Source: an uncultured Acetatifactor sp.
GTDB lineage: Bacteria; Bacillota; Clostridia; Lachnospirales; Lachnospiraceae
NCBI GenBank assembly: GCA_910586515.1
Contig: CAJUGL010000019.1
Span: forward strand, 1-18,957
Reading direction: 5' to 3'
Length of the DNA stretch: 18,957 bases
Numbering within the stretch: the stretch's first letter is position 1; every line of letters begins with the position of its first letter. Under the pieces are notes generated by a model. That model was not told where the DNA came from, did no database searches, and was given only the letters and a program-made list of their open reading frames with translations. A program made the translations under genes and the position numbers. This document shows positions 1 through 6,884 of this stretch, piece after piece.

Positions 1-56
1 GAAACAGCTGCTTTGGCATCAATGTAGCGGTTGGCATAAGTTGTAAAGTGGTGAAA

Positions 57-85
57 ATTATAATAGAACAGCCTCTAATTTACAA
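57..85 (-). promoter_or_regulatory. Predicted sigma-A promoter reading out of the left edge
   Basis: On the minus strand, TTGTAA (80-85) and TATAAT (57-62) are separated by exactly 17 bases. Transcription would run leftward from about position 50 into a gene outside the window. The rest of 1-125 holds no gene I can support, and I see no clear terminator behind the repressor gene that ends at 126. This is a motif match only. Confidence 0.45.
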
Positions 86-125
86 TATATAATTGCTTTA
101 CGGTTACACAGGAAGAGACATTTTG

Positions 126-1187
126 TCAATCTCCGGTGGATTCCCGGTAGATCAGGCGGGTTTCCGTATGCATGGTACGGAAGTTCAGAGAGGGTTCCTG
201 AATGCGGGATACCAGCAGATGGACTGCGGAAAATCCCATAATCTGGCTGTGGATATGGATGGTGGTCAGGGTGGGAGTCACCACGCTTGACTCGGGCGAG
301 TCATCGAATCCGCAGAGCCACACATCGCCGGGGACAGAGATTCCCAGCTTTTTGAACACCTGCATGGTATCCAGCGCCACATAATCATTGGCACACAGGA
401 AGACTTCCGGCAATGTGCTCATGGCCCGGAAGCAGTCTGTCAGGTATTCCTGATAATCAATGCTGTCCGGTACCCGGATGCCGGCCTTATTTCCTGTAAG
501 GCACCATTCCTCCCGGCAGGGCAGCCCCGCCAGATACATGGCGTTGCGGTAAGCCATGTACCGCTCGAAAAAGGACTGGCAGTGCAGATACTCTCCGATA
601 AATCCTATCCGCGTTTTTCCCCGTCTAACCATTTCCTGTACCAGACTGTGGATTCCGGAGCGATTTTCCATGTACAGGCAGTCTGCCCGTAGGGAGTCTC
701 CTAAACCGACTACTGGAGTGTCAGCAAACAAAATGGGCGTACCCAGATCACAGAGCATGCGGGCGTAATCTCGGTCAAACATTTCCACACAGATAATACC
801 AACGGTTTTGTCTTTATGATAAGAAGTCGGAAGCTGCAGCGTATCCACTAATTCAATGGGAATTCGGTGCATGGTGAAGCTATAGCCCAATTGGGACAGT
901 TCTCTTTGGAACTTGTCCAGCATGGTGGCGGCAAAATGGGAATTTCCGATAAAGCCGGTGGAAAAAAGGGCGATCTCTCCAAGGGCCGCTGCAGGTTCTT
1001 GCTTTTTGTCGGCATTGAGGATATTGACATAGGAGAACTGCTTGTAGCCCATTTCCATGGCTTTCTGCAGTACCTTTTCTCTTGTGGCATCGGCCAGCAC
1101 CCCGGTATTGTTGATGGCCTTGGAGACCGTGTTTCGGGATACGCCAAGGGCGTCCGCAATGTCCTGTATTGTAACTCGTTCTGCCAT
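126..1187 (-). CDS. LacI-family transcriptional repressor of the fructoside operon
   Basis: The predicted 353-residue protein starts with a classic LacI helix-turn-helix (residues about 1-50, with TIQDIADALGVSRNTVSKAI), followed by a periplasmic-binding-like sensor domain that would bind the inducer sugar. The C-terminal part has the family pattern of LacI proteins (PEVFLCANDYVALDTMQVF, then VWLCGFDDSPES). I chose the ATG at 1185-1187 because GGAG lies eight or nine bases before it. A longer open frame to 1280 would start upstream of the predicted transcription start. The gene is divergent from the importer and GH32 operon, the usual layout for a local sugar repressor. The inducer is inferred to be a fructose-containing sugar. 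Family assignment is firm; target and ligand are inference. Confidence 0.93.
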   Translation of the reverse strand: MAERVTIQDIADALGVSRNTVSKAINNTGVLADATREKVLQKAMEMGYKQFSYVNILNADKKQEPAAALGEIALFSTGFIGNSHFAATMLDKFQRELSQLGYSFTMHRIPIELVDTLQLPTSYHKDKTVGIICVEMFDRDYARMLCDLGTPILFADTPVVGLGDSLRADCLYMENRSGIHSLVQEMVRRGKTRIGFIGEYLHCQSFFERYMAYRNAMYLAGLPCREEWCLTGNKAGIRVPDSIDYQEYLTDCFRAMSTLPEVFLCANDYVALDTMQVFKKLGISVPGDVWLCGFDDSPESSVVTPTLTTIHIHSQIMGFSAVHLLVSRIQEPSLNFRTMHTETRLIYRESTGD

Positions 1188-1268
1188 ATTGATATCTCCG
1201 TTTCTTATTTGCGATTTGTTCTTATGGAGCTGATTTTTCGTATCAGTTGACTGCGTTCTGCTCCAATC

Positions 1269-1297
1269 ATTATAGTGCACAAAATGAAATGTGTCAA
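1269..1297 (-). promoter_or_regulatory. Consensus sigma-A promoter of the LacI-type repressor
   Basis: On the minus strand, a perfect TTGACA (1292-1297) and a perfect TATAAT (1269-1274) are separated by 17 bases. Transcription should start near 1262, leaving a leader of about 75 bases before the ATG at 1187. The -35 box overlaps the first copy of the AAATGTAAAA repeat (1296-1306), which suggests autorepression. Confidence 0.85.
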
Positions 1298-1449
1298 ATG
1301 TAAAAATATCATTACACAGATTTTTGCATTCCGTATGTCTATCTATCTGTTTTCATCAAACAAACAAAATGATTCCGTGAAAAGATAACAATAATTGTTC
1401 AAATGTAAAAAACGTATAAAAAATAAATGTGCAAAATGTAAAAATAATA

Positions 1450-1478
1450 TTGACCAAATGTAAAAAGTGTGATATTGT
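1450..1478 (+). promoter_or_regulatory. Predicted sigma-A promoter of the importer-GH32 operon
   Basis: TTGACC (1450-1455) and TATTGT (1473-1478) are separated by 17 bases. The spacer contains an AAATGTAAAAA repeat copy (1456-1466), the expected place for a repressor site. The transcript would begin near 1485 and carry a leader of about 165 bases before the first permease. Confidence 0.65.
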
Positions 1479-1518
1479 GTATTTACAAAAGGGAAGACGA
1501 AATTTTACAAATGCACAA

Positions 1519-1614
1519 TATCCTGCAAAGTGACAGGATAAGAAATCTGCAGAAGCAAAGTACAGATCTGCGGAAGTGCGGAATGGGTGACGGTTCAGCG
1601 TCCTGACTGAACCG
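1519..1614 (+). other. Operon leader with two stem-loops
   Basis: The untranslated leader holds two perfect hairpins, each with an eight-base loop: TATCCTG/CAGGATA (1519-1540) and CGGTTCAG/CTGAACCG (1591-1614). Between them is a near-direct repeat, ATCTGCAGAAG and ATCTGCGGAAG. No U-tract follows either hairpin, so they are not intrinsic terminators. They may stabilise the mRNA or be chance structures. Confidence 0.35.
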
Positions 1615-1652
1615 CAGCCGGAAATGTAAAACGAAGTGGAAAGGAGAAAACA

Positions 1653-2603
1653 ATGAAGACAAGTGCGAAAGCGCATCCGCCCTGGAGAAGCGGAAAGGAA
1701 AAAGGGGGGGTTCAGGGTACCCTTCTCTATATGAAGCAGCATTGGCAGCTCTATGTGATTTTCTTGATGCCTGCGTTGATTCTTACGATTATTTTCAAGT
1801 ACATTCCCATGGGAGGCATTTTGATCGCCTTTGAGAATTACAATCCCATTCGGGGCCTGTTGGACAGTCCATGGGTAGGCTTCGCCCATTTTAAGCGGTT
1901 TCTGTCGTCGCCGGACTTTATGAGTTACCTGGCCAACACCCTGAAGCTGAGCATTTTCGGCCTGCTGTGGGGATTTCCCGTTCCCATCCTCCTTGCCTTT
2001 CTGCTGAACCGGGTAGCCAGGGCGGGAATCAAGAGGAAGATTCAGCTGGTGCTCTATATGCCGAATTTCATCTCCGTCATTGTGCTCTGCGGTATTGTGC
2101 GGATTCTGCTGTCCGTAACGGGTCCGCTGAATATGCTGCTGGGAACTTCCGCCGATTTTATGACCATGCCGGAGGCTTTCCGGAGCATCTACATTGCCAG
2201 CGGCATCTGGCAGGGAGCGGGCTGGGGCTCCATCATGTACACCGCGGCGCTGTCCAATGCCAGCGCTGAGCTGAAAGAAGCGGCCATAATCGACGGAGCC
2301 AATATTTTTCAGCAGATCAAGGCGGTGGAATGGCCTGCCATCAAGGATGTGGTGGTTATCCAGTTCATCATGTCTGCGGGGAATATCATGAGCGTGGGAT
2401 TTGAGAAGGCGTATGCGCTGCAGACGGATCTGAATATGCGTTCCTCGGAAATTATTGCTACTTATGTGTATAAGAAGGGACTTCTGGACGGCGACTATGG
2501 CTTCTCCACTGCCGTGGGACTCTTCAATACAGTGATCAACGTGATCCTGTTAGTTGCGGTGAACAAAGTCGTGGCCAGGATGAACGAGGGAAAGGGGCTG
2601 TAA
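1653..2603 (+). CDS. Sugar ABC importer permease, LplB type (CUT1 family)
   Basis: This 316-residue membrane protein is one of the two permeases of a carbohydrate ABC importer. The first 30 residues are polar and cytoplasmic. The first membrane helix follows (about 32-52, with YVIFLMPALILTIIF), then the family's IPMGGILIAFENYNP segment. Several more helices and the EAA loop (ELKEAAIIDGANIFQQI, about 205-225), which docks the ATPase, complete the pattern. Length is normal for the family. AAAGGAG lies just before the ATG. It is the first gene of the operon and is followed one base later by the second permease. No ATPase gene is present, which is usual for this importer type because a shared MsmX-like ATPase is encoded elsewhere. 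Confidence 0.93.
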   Translation: MKTSAKAHPPWRSGKEKGGVQGTLLYMKQHWQLYVIFLMPALILTIIFKYIPMGGILIAFENYNPIRGLLDSPWVGFAHFKRFLSSPDFMSYLANTLKLSIFGLLWGFPVPILLAFLLNRVARAGIKRKIQLVLYMPNFISVIVLCGIVRILLSVTGPLNMLLGTSADFMTMPEAFRSIYIASGIWQGAGWGSIMYTAALSNASAELKEAAIIDGANIFQQIKAVEWPAIKDVVVIQFIMSAGNIMSVGFEKAYALQTDLNMRSSEIIATYVYKKGLLDGDYGFSTAVGLFNTVINVILLVAVNKVVARMNEGKGL

Positions 2604-2604
2604 T

Positions 2605-3501
2605 ATGACTAAGAAAAAATTTTACAGGTATTCCTTACAGGATAAAGCGCTGCTTTTGACCGGGTACATACTTTTGGGGCTGTTCGTGGTAGCCATCATC
2701 ATTCCCATGATCTATGTCATCGTTGGTTCCTTTATGGATCCCATTACCCTGCAGAACAAGGGAATCACCTTTGATTTCAGCAAGTGGACCACGACAGCGT
2801 ATGAGAGAGTCTTCAGCAATCCGCAGATATGGATCGGATTTAAAAATGCAGTGGTCTATTCGGTAGTGTTTACGGTGATTTCCGTTTTTGTCACCTTGCT
2901 GGCAGCATATCCCATGTCCAGGCCGGATTTTAAGGGAAGAGGCTTTTTCAATGTGATCTTCGTCATCACCATGTTCTTCGGAGGCGGTCTGATTCCCACC
3001 TACCTGCTGATCAACAATCTGGGCATGAAGAATACCATGTGGGCCATCGTACTCCCCGGCGCCTTCAATGTGTGGAACATGATCATCGCCAGGACCTATT
3101 ACCAGGGAATTCCCTCGGAGCTGCGGGAGGCGGCGGATGTGGACGGGGCAAACGAAATGCGTTTCTTCTTTATGATCTTGCTTCCGGTGTGTACGCCTGT
3201 GATTGCGGTATTGGCTCTGTGGCAGTTTGTGGGCATGTGGAACAGTTACTTTGACGCGTTGATTTATCTGGACGATACGGCGAAGCAGCCGCTGCAGGTC
3301 GTACTCAGGGCGATCCTGATTCAGAATAAGCCGGAATCCGGGATGATTTCGGATATGCAGAGCACGGCGGAGCGGGCGCAGCTGGCGGAATTGCTGAAGT
3401 ATGCCACGATTATTGTATCCAGCCTTCCCCTGCTGGTGATGTATCCTTTCTTCCAGAAATATTTCGACAGCGGGATTATGGTTGGATCCGTGAAGGGCTG
3501 A
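2605..3501 (+). CDS. Sugar ABC importer permease, YtcP/LplC type (CUT1 family)
   Basis: This 298-residue protein is the second permease and would pair with the upstream one as a heterodimer. A first helix runs at about residues 15-38 (LLLTGYILLGLFVVAIIIPMIY). It is followed by the typical family stretch (GGGLIPTYLLINNLGMKNT, about 125-143) and the EAA loop (ELREAADVDGANEMRFFF, about 172-190). The C-terminus, ending in YPFFQKYFDSGIMVGSVKG, is characteristic of YtcP-like permeases. The start codon lies one base after the stop of the first permease, so the two are probably translationally coupled. Confidence 0.94.
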   Translation: MTKKKFYRYSLQDKALLLTGYILLGLFVVAIIIPMIYVIVGSFMDPITLQNKGITFDFSKWTTTAYERVFSNPQIWIGFKNAVVYSVVFTVISVFVTLLAAYPMSRPDFKGRGFFNVIFVITMFFGGGLIPTYLLINNLGMKNTMWAIVLPGAFNVWNMIIARTYYQGIPSELREAADVDGANEMRFFFMILLPVCTPVIAVLALWQFVGMWNSYFDALIYLDDTAKQPLQVVLRAILIQNKPESGMISDMQSTAERAQLAELLKYATIIVSSLPLLVMYPFFQKYFDSGIMVGSVKG

Positions 3502-3590
3502 GTCTGGAAGCGCAGAGGCTGCCGGATAGGGCGTGACGGAAAAAGAGAGAAAAGTTTGGTGAAAGAGATTACGTGCTAAAAACAGAATAT

Positions 3591-3608
3591 GCCGCTGTAC
3601 AAAGCGGC
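3591..3608 (+). other. Stem-loop directly before the lipoprotein ribosome site
   Basis: GCCGCT (3591-3596) and AGCGGC (3603-3608) pair around a six-base loop, immediately before GGAAGGAG of the binding-protein gene. It lies in the 121-base gap between permease and lipoprotein. In many importer operons such a hairpin protects the downstream message so that more binding protein is made. That role is an inference here. Confidence 0.45.
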
Positions 3609-3622
3609 GGAAGGAGATAAGA

Positions 3623-5293
3623 ATGAGAAAGAGACATTGGAAACAGATCACAACGGCGATTCTGGCAGCAGGGGCTGCGCTTTCCCTGACGGCCTGCGGA
3701 GGCCCTAAGGTGGAACTGAACGACGGAACGTTCAAACCCATGGAGGAATCCGAACTGCAGTTTCCCCAGCCGGAGGGAACCACGCTGACGGGACTGATCA
3801 GCTATCCGGCCAATACGGAGGCGGAGCCCAACAACCGCACCATCTTCAAACGCCTGGAGGAGAAGACGAATCTCCATATAGAGTGGAATGCTATTCCGAA
3901 TAACCAGTGGGGTGAGAAGATACAGACCATTATGGCGGATCCGGGTTCCCTGACAGATTTCATCTTTACCGCAGGTTTTGGGGAGAATGATCTGCTGCGG
4001 TTTGCGGAGCAGAAGGTCATCATTCCCCTGGAGGAGTATATCGATGCCTATATGCCGAATCTGAAAGCCGTATTCGACAAGTATCCGGAATACCGGAAAA
4101 TGACTACCGCCGCAGACGGACATATCTATTCCCTGCCTTGGATCGAGCAGCTCGGCGCCAACAAGACAGCTATCCAGACCGTGGGAAACATGAGCTTCAT
4201 CAACAAGAAGTGGCTGGATGACCTGGGGCTGGAAGTGCCGGAGACCGTGGAGGAGTTCGAGGCGGCGCTGATCGCCTTCCGGGACAATGCGGCCAAGCTT
4301 CAGGCGGATTTCGGGATTGAGGGGGATATCATTCCCATGTCCTGTATCGTCAATGACGGCGATCAGGATCCCAGTATCCTCTTCAACAGCTTCGGGGAGG
4401 GCTACGGCGATCCGGACAGGGGACGGCATATTGCTGTCACAAATGAGAAGGAAGTGGTATTTACCGCTGCCATGGAAGGCTTTAAGGAAGGGATCAAATG
4501 GCTGCATTCTCTGGCAGAGCAGGGGCTGATTGATCCGGAGTGCTATACTCATGAGTGGAGTCAGTATGTGGCAAAAGGCAAGGCGCATCGCTACGGCGTA
4601 TGTTTCAGCTGGGATGTGGCCAACATTGACAATCTGGAGGACTTTGTTCCTCTTCCGCCTCTGGAGAAGGACGGACAGAGGATTATCACGCCCCAGAACG
4701 GTTCCTTTACCAGCGGCTATGACCGGGGACGCTGTGTGGTCACTGCGGCAGCACAGCAGCCCGCTCTGGTCTGCGCCTGGCTTGACCAGATGTACGATCC
4801 CTTCCAGTCGCCGCAGAACAACTGGGGAACCTACGGGGAAGAAGATGAATTTGATATCTTTGAACTGGGAAAGAATGCCGCAGGCCAGGATATGCTCCAG
4901 CACGCTCCTCTGGGAGATGCATCGCCTGTGGAAGTGCGGGAGGCGGAGTGCGTAGGCGGACCTCTTGCCATTCTGGACGAATATTACGGCGTATATGTGA
5001 CCTGTCCCGACGATGCCCAGTACCGTTTGGACTGGATTGCGGAAGTATACACGCCCTTTATGACCAGGGATTATGTCTATCCCAATGTATTTATGAGCCA
5101 GGAGGACGTGAAGAAACTGTCCGATCTGCAGGCGGATATTGAGAAGACTGTCCGGGCCAAGAAATCCGAATGGATCAGAGACGGCGGCGTGGATGAGCAG
5201 TGGGACGAATATATCCAGTCCCTGGAGGCTTACGGACTGCAGGAGTATCTGGCGCTGTTCCAGAAATATCTGGACGCATATTTTGCAAACTGA
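3623..5293 (+). CDS. Sugar-binding lipoprotein of the ABC importer
   Basis: This 556-residue extracellular solute-binding protein has a lipoprotein signal peptide: a basic start (MRKRHWK), a hydrophobic core and a lipobox LTAC with the acylated cysteine at residue 25. It would be anchored on the outer face of the membrane and hand substrate to the two upstream permeases. Its length, well over the 400-450 residues of MalE-like proteins, fits the large binding proteins that go with LplB/YtcP permeases. The ATG has an excellent AAGGAG seven bases upstream. The gene follows the permeases and precedes the GH32 enzyme, so a fructose-containing oligosaccharide is the likely ligand. That specificity comes from context, not from residues I can identify. 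Confidence 0.92.
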   Translation: MRKRHWKQITTAILAAGAALSLTACGGPKVELNDGTFKPMEESELQFPQPEGTTLTGLISYPANTEAEPNNRTIFKRLEEKTNLHIEWNAIPNNQWGEKIQTIMADPGSLTDFIFTAGFGENDLLRFAEQKVIIPLEEYIDAYMPNLKAVFDKYPEYRKMTTAADGHIYSLPWIEQLGANKTAIQTVGNMSFINKKWLDDLGLEVPETVEEFEAALIAFRDNAAKLQADFGIEGDIIPMSCIVNDGDQDPSILFNSFGEGYGDPDRGRHIAVTNEKEVVFTAAMEGFKEGIKWLHSLAEQGLIDPECYTHEWSQYVAKGKAHRYGVCFSWDVANIDNLEDFVPLPPLEKDGQRIITPQNGSFTSGYDRGRCVVTAAAQQPALVCAWLDQMYDPFQSPQNNWGTYGEEDEFDIFELGKNAAGQDMLQHAPLGDASPVEVREAECVGGPLAILDEYYGVYVTCPDDAQYRLDWIAEVYTPFMTRDYVYPNVFMSQEDVKKLSDLQADIEKTVRAKKSEWIRDGGVDEQWDEYIQSLEAYGLQEYLALFQKYLDAYFAN

Positions 5294-5323
5294 TATGATG
5301 GAGAGAAAAGGCAGGTGGCGGTT

Positions 5324-6811
5324 ATGACAAGTCAGACATTGCGGGAAGCGCGGAAATATGAAGAAACTTCCGGGAAGATGATATCGAAAGAAGAAAGGCC
5401 CGCCTTTCATCTGGCGCCCCGTACCGGATGGATGAACGATCCCAACGGATTTTCCTGGTATGACGGCAAATACCATTTATTCTATCAATACAATCCCTAT
5501 GAGTCCCAGTGGGGGCCCATGCACTGGGGACATGCGGTGAGCAGTGACCTGCTGCACTGGGAATACCTTCCCGCGGCGCTTGCGCCGGACGAGACCTATG
5601 ACAGGGACGGGTGCTTCTCCGGAAGCGCCCTGGCCCTGCCGGACGGCAGACAGCTGCTCATGTATACGGGTGTGGTCAGGACGCGTCAGGAAAACGGCGG
5701 CTGGAACGAGGTGCAGACTCAGTGTCTGGCTGTGGGGGACGGGGTGGACTATGTGAAATATGAACACAATCCTGTTCTGGACGAAACCCATGTTCCGGAT
5801 GGGGGCAGCAGATACGATTTCCGGGATCCGAAAATGTGGCAGGAGGAAGACGGTTCCTACCGCTGTGTTGTGGCAAACCGCGCCGCGGACGGCAGCGGGC
5901 AGATTCTCCTGTTTTCCAGCGCCGACGGATTTAAATGGAATTTTGTAAAAATATTATCGGCTAACAGGAATCGCTTCGGTAAAATGTGGGAATGCCCGGA
6001 TTTCTTTCCTTTGGACGGAAAGTGGGTGCTGATGACAAGTCCCCAGGACATGCTTCCCTCCGGATTCGAATACCATAACGGAAACGGCACTCTATGCCTG
6101 ATCGGAGACTATGACAGAGAGACGGAAGCGTTCAGGGAGACTGCCGATCAGTCTATCGACTACGGAATTGATTTCTATGCTCCCCAGACCATTCTGACGC
6201 CCGACGGGCGCAGGGTGATGATCGGGTGGATGCAGAACTGGGACACCTGTAATCACAGGAGAAAGCATGACGAAGCCTGGTTCGGCCAGATGAGTCTGCC
6301 CAGGGAGCTGTCCCTTAGAAACGGCCGTCTGTACCAGAAGCCCATTCGGGAATTGGAAGAGATGCGGACCAACCGGGTATGCTATGAAAAGGTGGACGTA
6401 TCCGGGGAGGTGAGACTGGAGGGGATCAGCGGACGAAGAATCGATATGGAGCTGACCGTACGGCCGGAGGAAGGGGGCAGTTTGTACCGAAAATTCTCTG
6501 TACGGTTTGCCGGAAATGAGCAGTACTATACCTCCCTCAGCTTCCGTCCCGGGGAATCCGTTCTGAAGGTGGACAGGAAATTTTCCGGCTCCAGAAGGGC
6601 CATCATTCACCAGAGGCGCAGTCTGGTGCATCACCGGAACGGAGAGCTGAAGCTGCGGATCATTCTTGACCGGTTCAGTGTGGAAGTTTTTGTCAATGAC
6701 GGAGAGCAGGTACTCACCGCAGTGCTGTACACGGACCAGGAGGCGGAGGGAATTTCCTTTCTCGCGGAGGGAACCGTGAGCATGGATGTGACGAAATACG
6801 ATTTGAGGTAA
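5324..6811 (+). CDS. Cytosolic GH32 beta-fructosidase (sucrose/fructo-oligosaccharide hydrolase)
   Basis: This 495-residue glycoside hydrolase family 32 enzyme releases fructose from sucrose or short fructans. All three GH32 catalytic signatures are present: WMNDPNG (nucleophile Asp39), FRDPKM (transition-state stabiliser Asp168) and WECPDF (acid/base Glu223). The five-bladed propeller domain is followed by a C-terminal beta-sandwich that contains SVEVFVNDGE. There is no signal peptide, so the enzyme acts on imported sugar. I prefer the ATG at 5324, with AGGTGG five bases upstream, over an in-frame GTG at 5315. It resembles SacA-type sucrases, but an ABC importer delivers unphosphorylated sugar, so the substrate is probably not sucrose-6-phosphate. 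It is the last gene of the operon. Confidence 0.95.
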   Translation: MTSQTLREARKYEETSGKMISKEERPAFHLAPRTGWMNDPNGFSWYDGKYHLFYQYNPYESQWGPMHWGHAVSSDLLHWEYLPAALAPDETYDRDGCFSGSALALPDGRQLLMYTGVVRTRQENGGWNEVQTQCLAVGDGVDYVKYEHNPVLDETHVPDGGSRYDFRDPKMWQEEDGSYRCVVANRAADGSGQILLFSSADGFKWNFVKILSANRNRFGKMWECPDFFPLDGKWVLMTSPQDMLPSGFEYHNGNGTLCLIGDYDRETEAFRETADQSIDYGIDFYAPQTILTPDGRRVMIGWMQNWDTCNHRRKHDEAWFGQMSLPRELSLRNGRLYQKPIRELEEMRTNRVCYEKVDVSGEVRLEGISGRRIDMELTVRPEEGGSLYRKFSVRFAGNEQYYTSLSFRPGESVLKVDRKFSGSRRAIIHQRRSLVHHRNGELKLRIILDRFSVEVFVNDGEQVLTAVLYTDQEAEGISFLAEGTVSMDVTKYDLR

Positions 6812-6822
6812 TGGAGCGGGGA

Positions 6823-6884
6823 TGCACCTTTTTTCCGCCGGCATCGGGGATTGGCCTGACGCCGGCGGAAAGGGTGCATTTTTT
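6823..6884 (+). terminator. Rho-independent terminator of the importer-GH32 operon
   Basis: A long GC-rich stem is formed by 6823-6842 and 6861-6878 (TGCACC, then TTTCCGCCGGC against its complement, with two extra T in the left arm), with an 18-base loop. Six T follow (6879-6884). It starts 11 bases after the GH32 stop. The stop codon of the convergent glycosidase gene begins at the end of the T-tract, so the hairpin may also slow transcription from the right, although no T-run follows it in that direction. Confidence 0.88.

Larger units (their letters stand above)
1296..1631. repeat. Five dispersed copies of AAATGTAAAA, candidate operators
   Basis: Copies begin at 1296, 1401, 1434, 1456 and 1622, all in the same direction. 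The first, second and fourth share CAAATGTAAAAA, and the third shares AAATGTAAAAA. The first four are spaced 105, 33 and 22 bases apart, close to whole DNA turns. Copy one overlaps the repressor -35 box, copy four lies within the spacer of the operon promoter, and copy five is just before the first permease. Position and repetition suggest protein binding. The sites are not palindromic, which is unusual for a LacI-type protein, so a different regulator is possible. Confidence 0.5.

Noticed and set aside
93..290. Plus-strand open frame of 65 codons
   Set aside because: It is mostly antisense to the repressor C-terminus and lacks a ribosome site.
1356..1889. Minus-strand open frame of 177 codons
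   Set aside because: It covers the operon promoter, the leader and the start of the first permease, and its sequence is low-complexity Phe/Cys-rich with no family pattern.
2635..3783. Minus-strand open frame of 382 codons
   Set aside because: It is antisense to the second permease and the start of the lipoprotein gene, is His/Arg/Gln-rich, and resembles no protein.
3569..5476. Minus-strand open frame of 635 codons, longer than the gene opposite it
   Set aside because: It mirrors the lipoprotein gene, which has a signal peptide, a ribosome site and operon context. The antisense frame has none of these and is a codon-bias shadow.
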